A stretch of DNA of 64,000 bases from Bacteroidota bacterium (GTDB lineage Bacteria; Bacteroidota; Bacteroidia; Bacteroidales; JAAUTT01), in NCBI GenBank assembly GCA_030706405.1, contig JAUZOO010000013.1, positions 57,682 to 121,681 on the forward strand, written 5' to 3'. Position numbers and translations under genes: made by a program. Below the pieces are notes generated by a model. The model searched no databases, was not told the DNA's origin, and worked only from the letters and a program-made list of their open reading frames with translations. Shown here one piece after another: positions 7,141 to 16,301 of the stretch. Position 1 is the stretch's first letter. Each line of letters starts with the position of its first letter.

Positions 7141-7389
7141 GTTAATTGGGAAGAAATTCATTCAACAAACCTTCCTTAGTTTGTTAATTGGGAAGAAAGG
7201 TTTGTTACAAACACTCCTTCTTTTGTTAGTTTGGAAGGAACCAAATTAACAAACGTTCCTTCCTTTGTTAATCGGGAAGGAACCAAATTAACAAACACTC
7301 CTTCCTTTGTTAGTTGGGAAGGAAGCAAATTAACAAACGTTCCTTCTTTTGTTAGTTGGGAAGGAAGGTTAGTAACAAACACTCCTTAG
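7138..7389. repeat. Six tandem copies of a 42-bp unit
   Basis: Six contiguous copies of exactly 42 bp start at 7138, 7180, 7222, 7264, 7306 and 7348; each begins TTTGTTA and ends in CCTT plus two bases. Inner copies are most alike. Each copy holds opposed segments (GGAAGGAAC / GTTCCTTCC, ATTAACAA / TTGTTAAT), so the array can fold into hairpins within and between units. Alternate copies carry CAAACACT or CAAACGTT, a higher-order ABAB pattern. The minus strand stays open for 68 codons only because 42 is a multiple of three. It lies between the mtaB-like gene and the polysaccharide locus. Function unknown. Confidence 0.9.
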
Positions 7390-7403
7390 TTTTTGACAAA
7401 AAT

Positions 7404-7444
7404 AAATAGCCGTTTTTACAGCAATTGAGTAAAAACGACTATTT
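7404..7444. terminator. Intrinsic-terminator-like hairpin
   Basis: A 16-bp stem with one mismatch joins 7404-7419 (AAATAGCCGTTTTTAC) and 7429-7444 (GTAAAAACGACTATTT), 9-nt loop, followed by AAGATTTTT. It could stop transcripts from the large minus-strand gene run, which ends at 7661, or plus-strand read-through from the mtaB-like gene. Confidence 0.55.
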
Positions 7445-7506
7445 AAGATTTTTCAGTAAGAATTGAATAAACTCCTTCAATTTTGAAAAGAAAAGCAAGA
7501 GAAACC

Positions 7507-7542
7507 GTTTCTAAAATTTATTAGGTAATAAAAAAATATATA
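7507..7542. repeat. 36-bp repeat, copy 2 (solo IS-end footprint)
   Basis: Identical over 36 bp to 3169-3204, same orientation. No transposase sequence is attached here, so this is either the scar of a deleted IS1595-type element or a shared terminal sequence. It lies just outside the last gene of the polysaccharide locus. Confidence 0.6.
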
Positions 7543-7660
7543 ATCATTTATTTGAAGGTTTATCTTCTGTCCGGACCGCAACAAAAATTGCAAAAAACAC
7601 TAAAAGGACCCGCGACCGCTTTGGAGAGATCCAAGACTATTTGGTGATGATAGAAATAGA

Positions 7661-8839
7661 TTACCGATTACTAAGTGCTGCTCCGATTGAAGCATCTTTG
7701 ACACCTTGTGTAATAGCATTAATAATGCCTCGATCAAGTACTTCACCCGTATTACGGTTAAACAATCCCATCGGGACATCCCAGCAAATAGGAATTAACC
7801 TTTTGCTGATCGCCGATTTTACGACATATTTATAATAATACTCTACCGATGCGTTGTGAAGCGCCTGATCTGATGGCGGACTAAGCTTACGTTTACCGGC
7901 GGCAAATTCGCCAATAATTACCGGAATGCCTTTGTCAACGAACTTGGCTTTCATGCTGTCGAATTTCTTTTCCACATCGCTTTCCTCGCCCCATGAGGCA
8001 TTGCGCATGGTGTCGGTTGCCGAATGATAATCCTTTCCCCAATAGTAAACCATATTGCCCCAGTCGGCATCTTTTTCCAAAAGACAGAATTGAAACGGGG
8101 TGTAATAATGAACTTCAGCCATCAGACGGTCGGCAATCTTATCCTTAGGCATAGTGTTCATCAATTTGTAGGTGTCGTCTACATCAGTCGAAGGCCCTTG
8201 GATGATAAGGGTGCGCGAACTGTTGTTGCCTCCTGTTGCCCGAACAGCATCGATGAAGGTCTGGTGGTAGTTCAACAAAACTGACATTTGAATTGAATCG
8301 TGGGCATTAGGCTCATTGGCACCGGCAAAAAGCAGATGCTCATCGTAGTCTTTAAAATAGTTGGCGATTTGGGTCCAATAAACATGTTGCCTTTTGTTGA
8401 CTATGTTCTGATTGGCTTTATTAACCCTGTTTTCCAACCACCCTTTATCCCAATGCATATTTAAAATCACATACATATCGTCTTTAATACAATAATCAAC
8501 GATCTCTTTTACACGGGCAAGCCATTCTTTGTCAATAACGCTGGCGACGGTATCGGAATGGCAAAACCACGACACCGGAAGCCTCACGGTGTTAAATCCG
8601 GCAGCCTTTACCGAATCGATAAGTCTCTGTGACGTATGGCCTCCACCCCAGGCGTCTTCCCCGCAAATGGCTTCGAGCGTGTTGCCCAGATTCCAGCCGA
8701 TTGTCATCTGACCGGCGATCTTTTGCGCTGTCGGTAACTTTGCTCCTGCCGAAATTGACATTAACAACCCGACCACAAGCACAACAAAACGAAAACGTTC
8801 TCTAAAAAATAAGGATAATATTGCAAAATTCTTTTTCAT
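7661..8839 (-). CDS. GH5 endo-beta-glucanase/xyloglucanase, secreted (GH5_4-like)
   Basis: 392 residues with an N-terminal hydrophobic export signal (about 1-33) and one GH5 catalytic domain. Motifs: G-W-N-L-G-N-T-L-E-A (48-57), R-L-P-V-S-W (86-91), N-M-H-W (127-130), acid/base Glu176 in G-A-N-E-P-N, and nucleophile Glu311 in I-I-G-E-F. The N-L-G-N-T start and the N-E-P-N-A context fit subfamily 4, which includes cellulases, lichenases and xyloglucanases that cut beta-1,4-glucan backbones. It resembles the BACON-GH5 at 60865-62310 but lacks lipobox and BACON, so it is likely periplasmic. It is the last gene of the long minus-strand run. Exact substrate is inferred from context. Confidence 0.9.
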   Translation of the reverse strand: MKKNFAILSLFFRERFRFVVLVVGLLMSISAGAKLPTAQKIAGQMTIGWNLGNTLEAICGEDAWGGGHTSQRLIDSVKAAGFNTVRLPVSWFCHSDTVASVIDKEWLARVKEIVDYCIKDDMYVILNMHWDKGWLENRVNKANQNIVNKRQHVYWTQIANYFKDYDEHLLFAGANEPNAHDSIQMSVLLNYHQTFIDAVRATGGNNSSRTLIIQGPSTDVDDTYKLMNTMPKDKIADRLMAEVHYYTPFQFCLLEKDADWGNMVYYWGKDYHSATDTMRNASWGEESDVEKKFDSMKAKFVDKGIPVIIGEFAAGKRKLSPPSDQALHNASVEYYYKYVVKSAISKRLIPICWDVPMGLFNRNTGEVLDRGIINAITQGVKDASIGAALSNR

Positions 8840-9036
8840 AAAATAGTAAACAAGTGATTCTAAATTAATCTTTTCGACTCTAAAAATTGTTCTTCAGGAA
8901 AAGTCGGCTTTTGAATCCTGACCCATGGAATTCCCTATTGAAATCAGACCGGTGAAACTGCTTTCGCGAAAGACACATCTGAAACATCAAGTTACAGGTT
9001 ACAAATGTGCCCTTCTCAAAAAGCGTTAGCGAGAGG

Positions 9037-10554
9037 TTATTTTATCGGTTGATATTTAAAATTCTTAAACTTCACACTGCCGTCGCCGATGGAACAAAGG
9101 CCGATCCGCAAACTTAAAAATCCGCTTAACGAATTATGATTCAGTGAAGATACTTCTATCGAACTCTCAATTTTGTTCCACTTCACACCGTCGGTGCTAT
9201 AAAACATATCTACAGTGTTTTCAATATTCTTGAGCCTGAGATAAACGTGTTTTTTAATTACATTCTTATTGGATGCGAATTGCCATCCCCGAAGATTAGT
9301 CAGGATATTTTCTTTGTCGGCCAAAATGCCTGAAAACGCGGTACTATTATAGAACATCACCAAACCACCTATTGCATTCCCCTCAATATCCATTTCCACT
9401 TCGGCTGTGTATGAATGATCGGAAGAAACACACAACAACGGAGAACAGTTTCCGACATAACCTCCTTTTCCCTTAACCACTAAACATTTATCCATAAAAT
9501 GGAAACGTGTTGTGTCGTACTCGCCAAAGAATTTCCACTGCAAGCCTAATGATTTGCCGCTAAAGTCATCACTCAACGAGAAGATCGATTTTGAAGTTGT
9601 TGCAGAAGGTCTTTTAATCGGATTCTCCGTTTTTATGCCTTCCGGAATCCTAAACCAGCCGTCATTTGTCCATTCCACAGGTTCTATAAGGGTTTGACGT
9701 CCCATGTTTAGATAGTCTTTTTCATATCCATGGAATACTATCCACCAACTTCCTTTCGTATCTTCCAATAAAGTTCCATGACCTTTCGACCACCATCTTT
9801 CCGATTTGCTGGCAGTCCTTACAAGAGGATTATACGGGGAATTTTCCCAAGGGCCAAAAGGAGACTTCGAGCGGGCAGAAATGATCATGTGCCCTGTAGC
9901 AGGGCCGGCTGTTCCACCTTCTGCAACAGTCAGGTAATAATACCCGCCACGTTTGTTCAGTTTTGGGCCTTCCAATGCAAAAAGCTCGATAGACCAGTCG
10001 CTTGGGATACGCCAGCCATCGTAAACATGCTTAAGTTCTCCCGTTACCGAAAGGCCATCATCAGACAATGGAACATATCCGCCACTGTTGAAGTATAAAA
10101 ATCGTTTACCTTTTTCATCGGCAACATGCCCGGGATCAATACTATTAATATTTAAATCAACAGGGTCGCTCCATGGGCCGTTTATTGAATCGGCTGTTAC
10201 TACATAAATTTTATCATTGGCCGGGAAATAGATATAATATTTGCCTTTGTATTTTACTATATCAGGCGCCCAAACCGAACCGATGTATTTGTGCAGCGCA
10301 GCTGTAACCGGAGTCCAGTTGATCAGATCTTTTGACTTCCAAATCAACAGGCCGGGGTAATAATCGAAAGACGAATGAACCATGTAGTAGGTATCACCAT
10401 CGCGCATTATACTCGGATCGGGGTAATCGCCCCCGAAGATCGGGTTCATATAATAGTCAGCGCCCTTATCACAAGTCTGGGTTTGGTATTGGGCTTTTAC
10501 AAAAATAGCCAATTGCAGTAGCAATGTGATTAATGCAATTTTCCTTGTATTCAT
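9037..10554 (-). CDS. GH43 beta-xylosidase / alpha-L-arabinofuranosidase with C-terminal beta-sandwich
   Basis: Counting from the ATG at 10554 (505 residues), a clean signal peptide ends near A-K-A-Q. The five-bladed GH43 domain shows the base Asp46 (D-Y-P-D-P-S-I), pKa-modulating Asp140 (N-S-I-D-P-G-H) and acid Glu195 (A-L-E-G-P-K). Residues after about 315 form a concanavalin-like domain often fused to GH43 xylosidases (I-G-G-L-V-M-F-Y, G-L-C-S-I-G-D-G). An upstream in-frame ATG at 10584 adds ten residues that would spoil the signal peptide, so I prefer 10554. It would remove arabinose or xylose from side chains; a second GH43 is at 47136-48722. Confidence 0.88.
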   Translation of the reverse strand: MNTRKIALITLLLQLAIFVKAQYQTQTCDKGADYYMNPIFGGDYPDPSIMRDGDTYYMVHSSFDYYPGLLIWKSKDLINWTPVTAALHKYIGSVWAPDIVKYKGKYYIYFPANDKIYVVTADSINGPWSDPVDLNINSIDPGHVADEKGKRFLYFNSGGYVPLSDDGLSVTGELKHVYDGWRIPSDWSIELFALEGPKLNKRGGYYYLTVAEGGTAGPATGHMIISARSKSPFGPWENSPYNPLVRTASKSERWWSKGHGTLLEDTKGSWWIVFHGYEKDYLNMGRQTLIEPVEWTNDGWFRIPEGIKTENPIKRPSATTSKSIFSLSDDFSGKSLGLQWKFFGEYDTTRFHFMDKCLVVKGKGGYVGNCSPLLCVSSDHSYTAEVEMDIEGNAIGGLVMFYNSTAFSGILADKENILTNLRGWQFASNKNVIKKHVYLRLKNIENTVDMFYSTDGVKWNKIESSIEVSSLNHNSLSGFLSLRIGLCSIGDGSVKFKNFKYQPIK

Positions 10555-10594
10555 AACAATTTGATATATAATGCAATTTTTCATTCTGATATGA

Positions 10595-12679
10595 TCATTC
10601 GCTCCAAACCAATACGCCTGCCGGTTTCATGATTTTTTCGCCGACAAGTACTTTAGCAGTTGCAGACACTGTCATCGTATAATCGTTAGAAGAATAATTT
10701 ACAGCCATATAAAATCCGTCACGCCAGTAAACGTAAACGCCTTCGGGGTAGTCTTCGGTGGTAGCCCCGGCTTTGGTATAAATATCGCGCAAAATATCTT
10801 TTTCAAGTCTTGAATCATCGGTATCAACACCAATATAGGTAACCGATCCCTTACCAACCTTGTGTTTAACAACAGCTGTTTTTCCTTTATAAAATTGGTT
10901 GTCATAAGTAGCAAGGACTTCGGTGTTTTTATCTGGGTCGAGTAAATCAGCCCAGTTGTTCCAGCCGTAGTGGGCCGATTTCATCAAAATGTCTCCTTTG
11001 GCATAACCCGAAAGCATGTCGGTGGCTTTGACATGCGCCCCGATAAGGCCCGAAATGGGAGCAGCCCACTCCCCTTCCCAGAAATGTCCGGCGCGATCTT
11101 TGGTTGCCGTGCGGCAGGTTATGATCAGATGACCTCCGTTTGCCGCATAGTCGCTCCATTTTTTCACCAATGCCGAATCGGCCAATTCATACGCTGGAAC
11201 AATAAGAAATTTATATTTCGAGAAATCAGCTGTTTCGGGAATCACATCCGTAGGAGCGCCCAAAGATTTTGTCATTTCAAGGAACTTTACAGGGTAGTTC
11301 CACGCATCCCATTGGAAGGTTTGCTTTTGCCTGTCGATAGACCAGAAATTTTCGAGGTTCCAAAGGATGGCCGTTGACCGCGCAGCCAGTTTTTCGGGCA
11401 TCTTAACATTCGGTTTATATTGTTTTCTAAGCTCTTTGATTTCCTTCATGAATTGAATATAATCTTCTCCCCCCGGCGACGGTGTCACGCCATCTGTCTT
11501 AATTACGCCTGCATGGTATTGCTCAGAGCTGTACAAAACCTGACGGAAACGGTAGGAACAGGCGAGCTTGCCACCGGCGGCAAAGCTGTGATACAGCCAC
11601 ATGCGCACCGTACCCGGCAGAAGAAGCGGGTTGTAGTAACCCCAGTTGACTGGCCCTGGCTGCATTTCCATCACTCCCGAAACACCTCCTACAGATTTAT
11701 AATACTCAGCTGCGAAAAGAACAACTTTACTGTCGCCCAGGCGAAAACCTATTTCTCCAATATTATTGCTACCACCATTGGGATACGCCGTGTAAGAAGC
11801 AAAATCCATTTTCTTGGTTCGTCTTGGATCGGCTCCGGTACAAATGGCTGTATAATTTGTAGTAATGTATTGCGCCTTCGAAATGTAATTTCTCAAAACA
11901 GATGCCTGAAGATCGAGAAATTCGGCCTGCGCATCGGCCACGTAGCGTTTAAAATCGAGCAAGGCGTGAGGATTGTTTCCCCACCAGCCCACTAAGTTGG
12001 TATTAGGAATAATAACCTGATCGAAACTGTTGAACCACTGGCTCCAAAAGGCGGCTCCCCAAGCTGTGTTCAATGCGTCGATGGTTTTGTACTTGTTTTT
12101 CAGCCATTGCCTGAAAGCCTCTTGCGAAGAAGGGCTGTAATCGGAAATCGCCGGAGGCTCATTATCGAGCTGCCATCCGATCACGTTTTTATTCTGTCCG
12201 TAGCGTTTGGCCATTTCGGCCACAATTCTTTCAACAAACGCGCGGTATTTCGGATTGGAGATCGAACCTAATCCGCGTGTGCCATTCTCGGCGCGGATGT
12301 AATGGCCGTCCATGATGAAAGTTTCGGGATAGTTTACACGCATCCATGTAGGGGTGGTTGCCGAAGGCGTGCACATCAGCACCTTCAGATTGTATTTCAC
12401 ACACAGGTCCACCACCTTATCCAGCCATAAAAAATCAAATTTCCCTTCTTCGGGCTCCATTTTATACCAGGCAAACTCGGCAATGTGGACAAACTCGAAA
12501 CCCATGTCCGAAATCTTCTTGATATCACGTTCCCACTGGTTTTCTTTCCAATGCTCGGGATAGTAATAAATACCGGTTGTTACCAGATTTTTGTCCGGAA
12601 AATAGGAATTGGCATCTTGTGACTTCGCGGTCATTCCCGAAATCATTATTGACAATAATACAACTAAATACTGCTTCAT
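10595..12679 (-). CDS. GH42 beta-galactosidase, secreted
   Basis: 694 residues; signal peptide about 1-20; GH42 catalytic barrel starting G-I-Y-Y-Y-P-E-H-W. Acid/base Glu174 lies in W-Q-L-D-N-E-P-P and the nucleophile is probably Glu338 in G-V-M-E-M-Q-P-G-P-V-N-W. A trimerisation domain (about 440-610) and a small C-terminal beta domain follow, as in classic GH42. It likely removes terminal galactose in the periplasm. Only about 10 nt (40 if the upstream GH43 start is used) separate it from the GH43 gene downstream, indicating one transcript. A second, diverged GH42 is at 40987-43032. Confidence 0.9.
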   Translation of the reverse strand: MKQYLVVLLSIMISGMTAKSQDANSYFPDKNLVTTGIYYYPEHWKENQWERDIKKISDMGFEFVHIAEFAWYKMEPEEGKFDFLWLDKVVDLCVKYNLKVLMCTPSATTPTWMRVNYPETFIMDGHYIRAENGTRGLGSISNPKYRAFVERIVAEMAKRYGQNKNVIGWQLDNEPPAISDYSPSSQEAFRQWLKNKYKTIDALNTAWGAAFWSQWFNSFDQVIIPNTNLVGWWGNNPHALLDFKRYVADAQAEFLDLQASVLRNYISKAQYITTNYTAICTGADPRRTKKMDFASYTAYPNGGSNNIGEIGFRLGDSKVVLFAAEYYKSVGGVSGVMEMQPGPVNWGYYNPLLLPGTVRMWLYHSFAAGGKLACSYRFRQVLYSSEQYHAGVIKTDGVTPSPGGEDYIQFMKEIKELRKQYKPNVKMPEKLAARSTAILWNLENFWSIDRQKQTFQWDAWNYPVKFLEMTKSLGAPTDVIPETADFSKYKFLIVPAYELADSALVKKWSDYAANGGHLIITCRTATKDRAGHFWEGEWAAPISGLIGAHVKATDMLSGYAKGDILMKSAHYGWNNWADLLDPDKNTEVLATYDNQFYKGKTAVVKHKVGKGSVTYIGVDTDDSRLEKDILRDIYTKAGATTEDYPEGVYVYWRDGFYMAVNYSSNDYTMTVSATAKVLVGEKIMKPAGVLVWSE

Positions 12680-12740
12680 AATCTTATATTGTTAGATTTA
12701 CCCTATGCAAGATGGCACCATGGCCAACTTGCTTGTTATT

Positions 12741-13883
12741 TTACTTACCCTTAATTACCTTTGTGCATTCGTTGCCTATCGCCAGCGTATAAGTGCCTGC
12801 TGAGAGCATACTGATATTTATCTTGTCACGGCCATTTTTTAATCTACCTGACAACACCGTTTTCCCCGATAAATCGGAAATCGAGTAACCAGTATTTGCA
12901 CTTATGTTATCCGAAAGAACATTCACAACGTCAAATGCAGGATTGGGAAAAACCTTAATTCCGCGGATTACAGTCTTGGAATCTATGCCGCTTAAAACAG
13001 TCAGAGACACATTCAATTCCTTCGAAACAATGCGTGTTTCGTTATTCGCATTTAGCTTGATCGAAACCTTATAGATGCCTGTTTTAGTCACCGCCATTTC
13101 CTTTTGCTTTCCGCCATTTCCCGAAGCTACAGGCGTACCGTCTATATACCATTGATAGTCATCTCCATCGGGGGCGGTCACCTTTCCGTTTGCATAGCTT
13201 ATCTCCGGCTTTGACATCAGAAGCATCTCTTTGACTTTCTGGGCAACCACTCCGGCTCCGGCTACCGAAGGATGCACATTGTCGGCAAGGTACCAGTCAG
13301 GTCTATTTTTGTCCAACTCGGTGTACAGGTCGATCAGGCTTAAACCCATTTCCAATGCTATTTCTTTTATCTTTGGATTCACCTTATCCTTAATATAGGA
13401 TTTAAAAATGTCCCAATCCGACTTTTCGCTGGGGATAAGCAGACAAATCCAGATTTCAGGCTTTGAAGACAGGTTTTGAAATGATTGTACCATCGCCTTA
13501 TAATTGCTTTTGAATTCAGAACCATGAGAATCCCAAAGCCAGCGTTTCGAATCGTTGGTTCCCAGTTTAAGTATTAAATAATTGGGATCAGAGGCCAATG
13601 CATCTTTATACCTCTGGGAATCCCAGTAAGAATACCCACCGTTTTTTAGCATTGTGCGCCCACTATCTCCGAAATTCCCGACCTCCCAGTCGGTTGTTCC
13701 CAACAACGCCTGAAGTTGTCCCGGATAACTCTGGGTCGATGGATTTGACAGATCATATCCGTAAGTAATGCTGTTGCCTACGCATGATACCTTCTGCTTT
13801 TGCGCCGACACAAGCACGGAAAAAAACAAACACACGAATAAGGCGATTCCCTTGACTGAATGTTCGGATTTTAATTGTTTCAT
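12741..13883 (-). CDS. SGNH/GDSL esterase with T9SS C-terminal sorting domain
   Basis: From the ATG at 13883 (380 residues): signal peptide about 1-28 (ends V-S-A-Q), then an SGNH hydrolase with block I V-G-N-S-I-T-Y-G (Ser38), block II G-D-S-G-R-T-M, block III L-G-T-N-D-S and block V D-N-V-H-P-S, giving a Ser-Asp-His triad. An Ig-like segment (about 225-290) follows, then a roughly 75-residue C-terminal domain with V-F-P-N-P and I-S-D-L-S-G-K-T-V, typical of type A sorting signals of type IX secretion. It is thus likely cell-surface or released and removes acetyl groups from polysaccharide. A GTG at 13934 in the same frame would overlap the next gene and was not chosen. Confidence 0.85.
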   Translation of the reverse strand: MKQLKSEHSVKGIALFVCLFFSVLVSAQKQKVSCVGNSITYGYDLSNPSTQSYPGQLQALLGTTDWEVGNFGDSGRTMLKNGGYSYWDSQRYKDALASDPNYLILKLGTNDSKRWLWDSHGSEFKSNYKAMVQSFQNLSSKPEIWICLLIPSEKSDWDIFKSYIKDKVNPKIKEIALEMGLSLIDLYTELDKNRPDWYLADNVHPSVAGAGVVAQKVKEMLLMSKPEISYANGKVTAPDGDDYQWYIDGTPVASGNGGKQKEMAVTKTGIYKVSIKLNANNETRIVSKELNVSLTVLSGIDSKTVIRGIKVFPNPAFDVVNVLSDNISANTGYSISDLSGKTVLSGRLKNGRDKINISMLSAGTYTLAIGNECTKVIKGK

Positions 13884-13920
13884 CTTTAATATTATTGGTT
13901 TCGACAATATCAACAGAAGA

Positions 13921-16278
13921 TTATTTTTCACCACTTAATTCAACCCACTTCTTCACTTCTTTCTGATTTCGGGAAATAACCACTTCGATTTTTGTCCCGA
14001 TAACCGACTTTCGAGCCTCAAGTAATTCGCTCATGTTATTGATTTTCCGAGAATTGAACAACAAAATCACATCGTTGGCTTGCAAGAACCTGGAAGCAAC
14101 CGATCCGGCGACCGCTTCCACCACCAATACACCACGGATATCGTCAATTCCGGTTGCCGAACGTTCGCCCAAAGTGGTAAGGTTTTTCACTTTAGCTCCC
14201 ATGAAGTCGACAATTTCATCTGCATTCTTTTTGTCGAGGACAATCACTTTTGGCAATTTCACCTTTTTGGCGACTGCCTTTAGCCTACGAGAAACCACCC
14301 CAAAACTGTCCATGGCAAAGTTTTTGAATCCTACAGCAAGAGCTACAGAACCTTCTTTTAAGCGGAAATCGCCATCCTGCGGATCTACAAAATCCAGTCT
14401 ACCGCACACGGAGTGTTTATCCGTCCCCCTCCCCCTGGCTGCTTTAAGTGAAGCCGAGTCTGCGAAAGCGTTGTAATCGGTTTCCTTGCCCCAAACCTCA
14501 ATGCGTACAGGCTGATAATCTGTTGATACAATGTTGTGACGGAATACATCGTTACAATTCTTAAACCATACATGCGGATGGAAAGTATTGTTTACCATGA
14601 TGTTGTTCTCGACAACACGGTTAACACCTTCGCGAAGCTTTATGCCGCCATTAAGGCACAGGTTGTTGTATATTTGATAGTTACTTGAACCATCGTCCAG
14701 GTCTATATCCCAGCCGTGGTCGCAACGCATACGGTTGTTTCGGAGAATAATGGGCTTCACCACATCAGCCAACGCCAGGTCGTAGTTGGTCTCCACGATC
14801 GAGTCCATGAGTTTCTTATCGGGATGCCAGTAGCGGTCGCGCCCCCAGGAATTGAACGAGCCGTGGTCGCCGCTCTCCTTCACGGTATTGAACACATCGT
14901 TGTATTCGATTACATGGCCGCCCCAGGTTCCTTCACTCACATTGATACCGGCACGCGGCACATCGTAAATAGTATTGTGGCTCACCGTGATACTCTGACA
15001 CATGGACAACTCCACTCCTGCCGACTGCTTTTCCACCGTACCCGAATTAAATATCAGGTTGTCATACACCTTGCATTCAGCAGGATAGTTATTTGTTTTA
15101 GGCCCCGGAGTACGGTCAATCTGCGCCAAAGGCACGTATTGCCAATACTCGAAACTTGGCGAACGCACTGCATTTGGGTCGCCAACGAAGCAAAAGGCAC
15201 TGGCACCGATTTCGGAGAGCAAGCATCCCGACACCTCGCAATTGCGGTTATAATTGTTGAAAAAGACAGCGTTGCCCCCCAAGTTGTTGAGCGTGCAATT
15301 TTTAAGCGAACAATTTACCGCGCCATCATAAAGCACCGCACCTCCACGGTAAATTGTCCAGTCGCTACGCAGCAACGGTTCTTTATTTTCCATGAACGTG
15401 CGCAGGGTTTGGGTAAGGGTAAGGCCCTCTATCCTGATATTTTTAACAGGCTTTGTTTCCGAACCCTTAAACTCAAATAAATGGGCAATTTGTGGTGTCT
15501 CAAATTTTGCCGTCTTAATGTCTAAACCCTTTGGGGGATAATAGTACAGAATCTTGGCTTTTTTATCATAAAACCACTCGTTGACGGTATCCAGTTCCTC
15601 GAAAACGTTTTCAACAAAACGGTATTTGTCGTGCATAGGCATGCGGCGGTTGTTTTGCCAGCCACCTTCGAGGGCTGGTTCGCCCCTGTCGTTTTTTCCG
15701 GTGATGAGGTAATGAAAATCGCCCCACTGCGAACAGTGCAGCGCATGCACATAACCTCCTTCCGGCGATTTCCAGCGTGCCGCCCGCTCTTTTGAGACGG
15801 CATCAGCCGATGTTCCTCCATAATATTGAGCTGTGGGGTTATAATTCGGATATCGAGCCATTCGCTGCAGCTGTCCGTTGACAAACAATTGGTCGAAAAC
15901 AAGATCCTGCGTTACCTTAGCCTGCCAAATACCATTTTTGTAAGGCTTCCATATCAAATACAGGGGAGTACTGCCGCTTATGGTCACTTTTTGGTTTTTA
16001 TAAGCCGTTATCATAAGCATTTCGTCACCCTTCCTCGAATCTTCGGGGATAAAAGTCAGCGGGTGATCCAGATAATAAGAGCCTTCCATTATATTTATAA
16101 TCGCACTTCCCGATGCTTTACGGGACTCTTCAATAGCCTTGCCAATGGTAGCAAAAGGCTTGTTTTGAGTCCCTTTTTGGGCATCGTTCCCCTTTGTGGA
16201 TACATAGAAGTTGGTCTGAGCAAGCAGACTAACAGGAAACAGAATGGTTACTATTGCTATTCTTACTATTCTATTCAT
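13921..16278 (-). CDS. GH141-like right-handed beta-helix protein fused to a C-terminal PDZ domain
   Basis: From the ATG at 16278 (about 785 residues; ATG at 16287 is equally possible), a signal peptide is followed by F-Y-V-S-T-K-G-N-D-A. A long parallel beta-helix comes next, with repeated N-C-x-L-x-N-L-G-G-N-A, H-N-T-I-Y-D-V-P-R-A-G-I and N-N-x-M turns, and the G-D-H-G-S-F-N-S-W-G-R-D-R-Y-W segment I associate with GH141 proteins (alpha-L-fucosidase and xylanase activities are known there). The last 85 residues (G-V-L-V-V-E-A-V-A-G-S-V-A-S ... I-E-V-V-I-S-R-N) form a PDZ fold. PDZ on a glycan-active beta-helix is unusual. Activity is inferred; a polysaccharide lyase-like role cannot be excluded. 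Confidence 0.72.
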   Translation of the reverse strand: MNRIVRIAIVTILFPVSLLAQTNFYVSTKGNDAQKGTQNKPFATIGKAIEESRKASGSAIINIMEGSYYLDHPLTFIPEDSRKGDEMLMITAYKNQKVTISGSTPLYLIWKPYKNGIWQAKVTQDLVFDQLFVNGQLQRMARYPNYNPTAQYYGGTSADAVSKERAARWKSPEGGYVHALHCSQWGDFHYLITGKNDRGEPALEGGWQNNRRMPMHDKYRFVENVFEELDTVNEWFYDKKAKILYYYPPKGLDIKTAKFETPQIAHLFEFKGSETKPVKNIRIEGLTLTQTLRTFMENKEPLLRSDWTIYRGGAVLYDGAVNCSLKNCTLNNLGGNAVFFNNYNRNCEVSGCLLSEIGASAFCFVGDPNAVRSPSFEYWQYVPLAQIDRTPGPKTNNYPAECKVYDNLIFNSGTVEKQSAGVELSMCQSITVSHNTIYDVPRAGINVSEGTWGGHVIEYNDVFNTVKESGDHGSFNSWGRDRYWHPDKKLMDSIVETNYDLALADVVKPIILRNNRMRCDHGWDIDLDDGSSNYQIYNNLCLNGGIKLREGVNRVVENNIMVNNTFHPHVWFKNCNDVFRHNIVSTDYQPVRIEVWGKETDYNAFADSASLKAARGRGTDKHSVCGRLDFVDPQDGDFRLKEGSVALAVGFKNFAMDSFGVVSRRLKAVAKKVKLPKVIVLDKKNADEIVDFMGAKVKNLTTLGERSATGIDDIRGVLVVEAVAGSVASRFLQANDVILLFNSRKINNMSELLEARKSVIGTKIEVVISRNQKEVKKWVELSGEK

Positions 16279-16301
16279 CAGGAACATATAAAACTTACTG
16301 T

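Noticed and set aside
7176..7382. 68-codon minus-strand frame with 14-residue repeats (P-S-Q-L-T-K-E-G)
   Set aside because: The frame is open only because the 42-bp tandem unit is divisible by three; no start context or gene neighbours support translation.
7138..7389. CRISPR-like array
   Set aside because: Units are directly abutting and vary along their length; there are no unique spacers and no cas genes.
7570..7579. TCCGGACCGC shared with the transposase remnant near 3500
   Set aside because: Only 10 nt match and the flanks differ, so it is not enough to claim a second transposase fragment.
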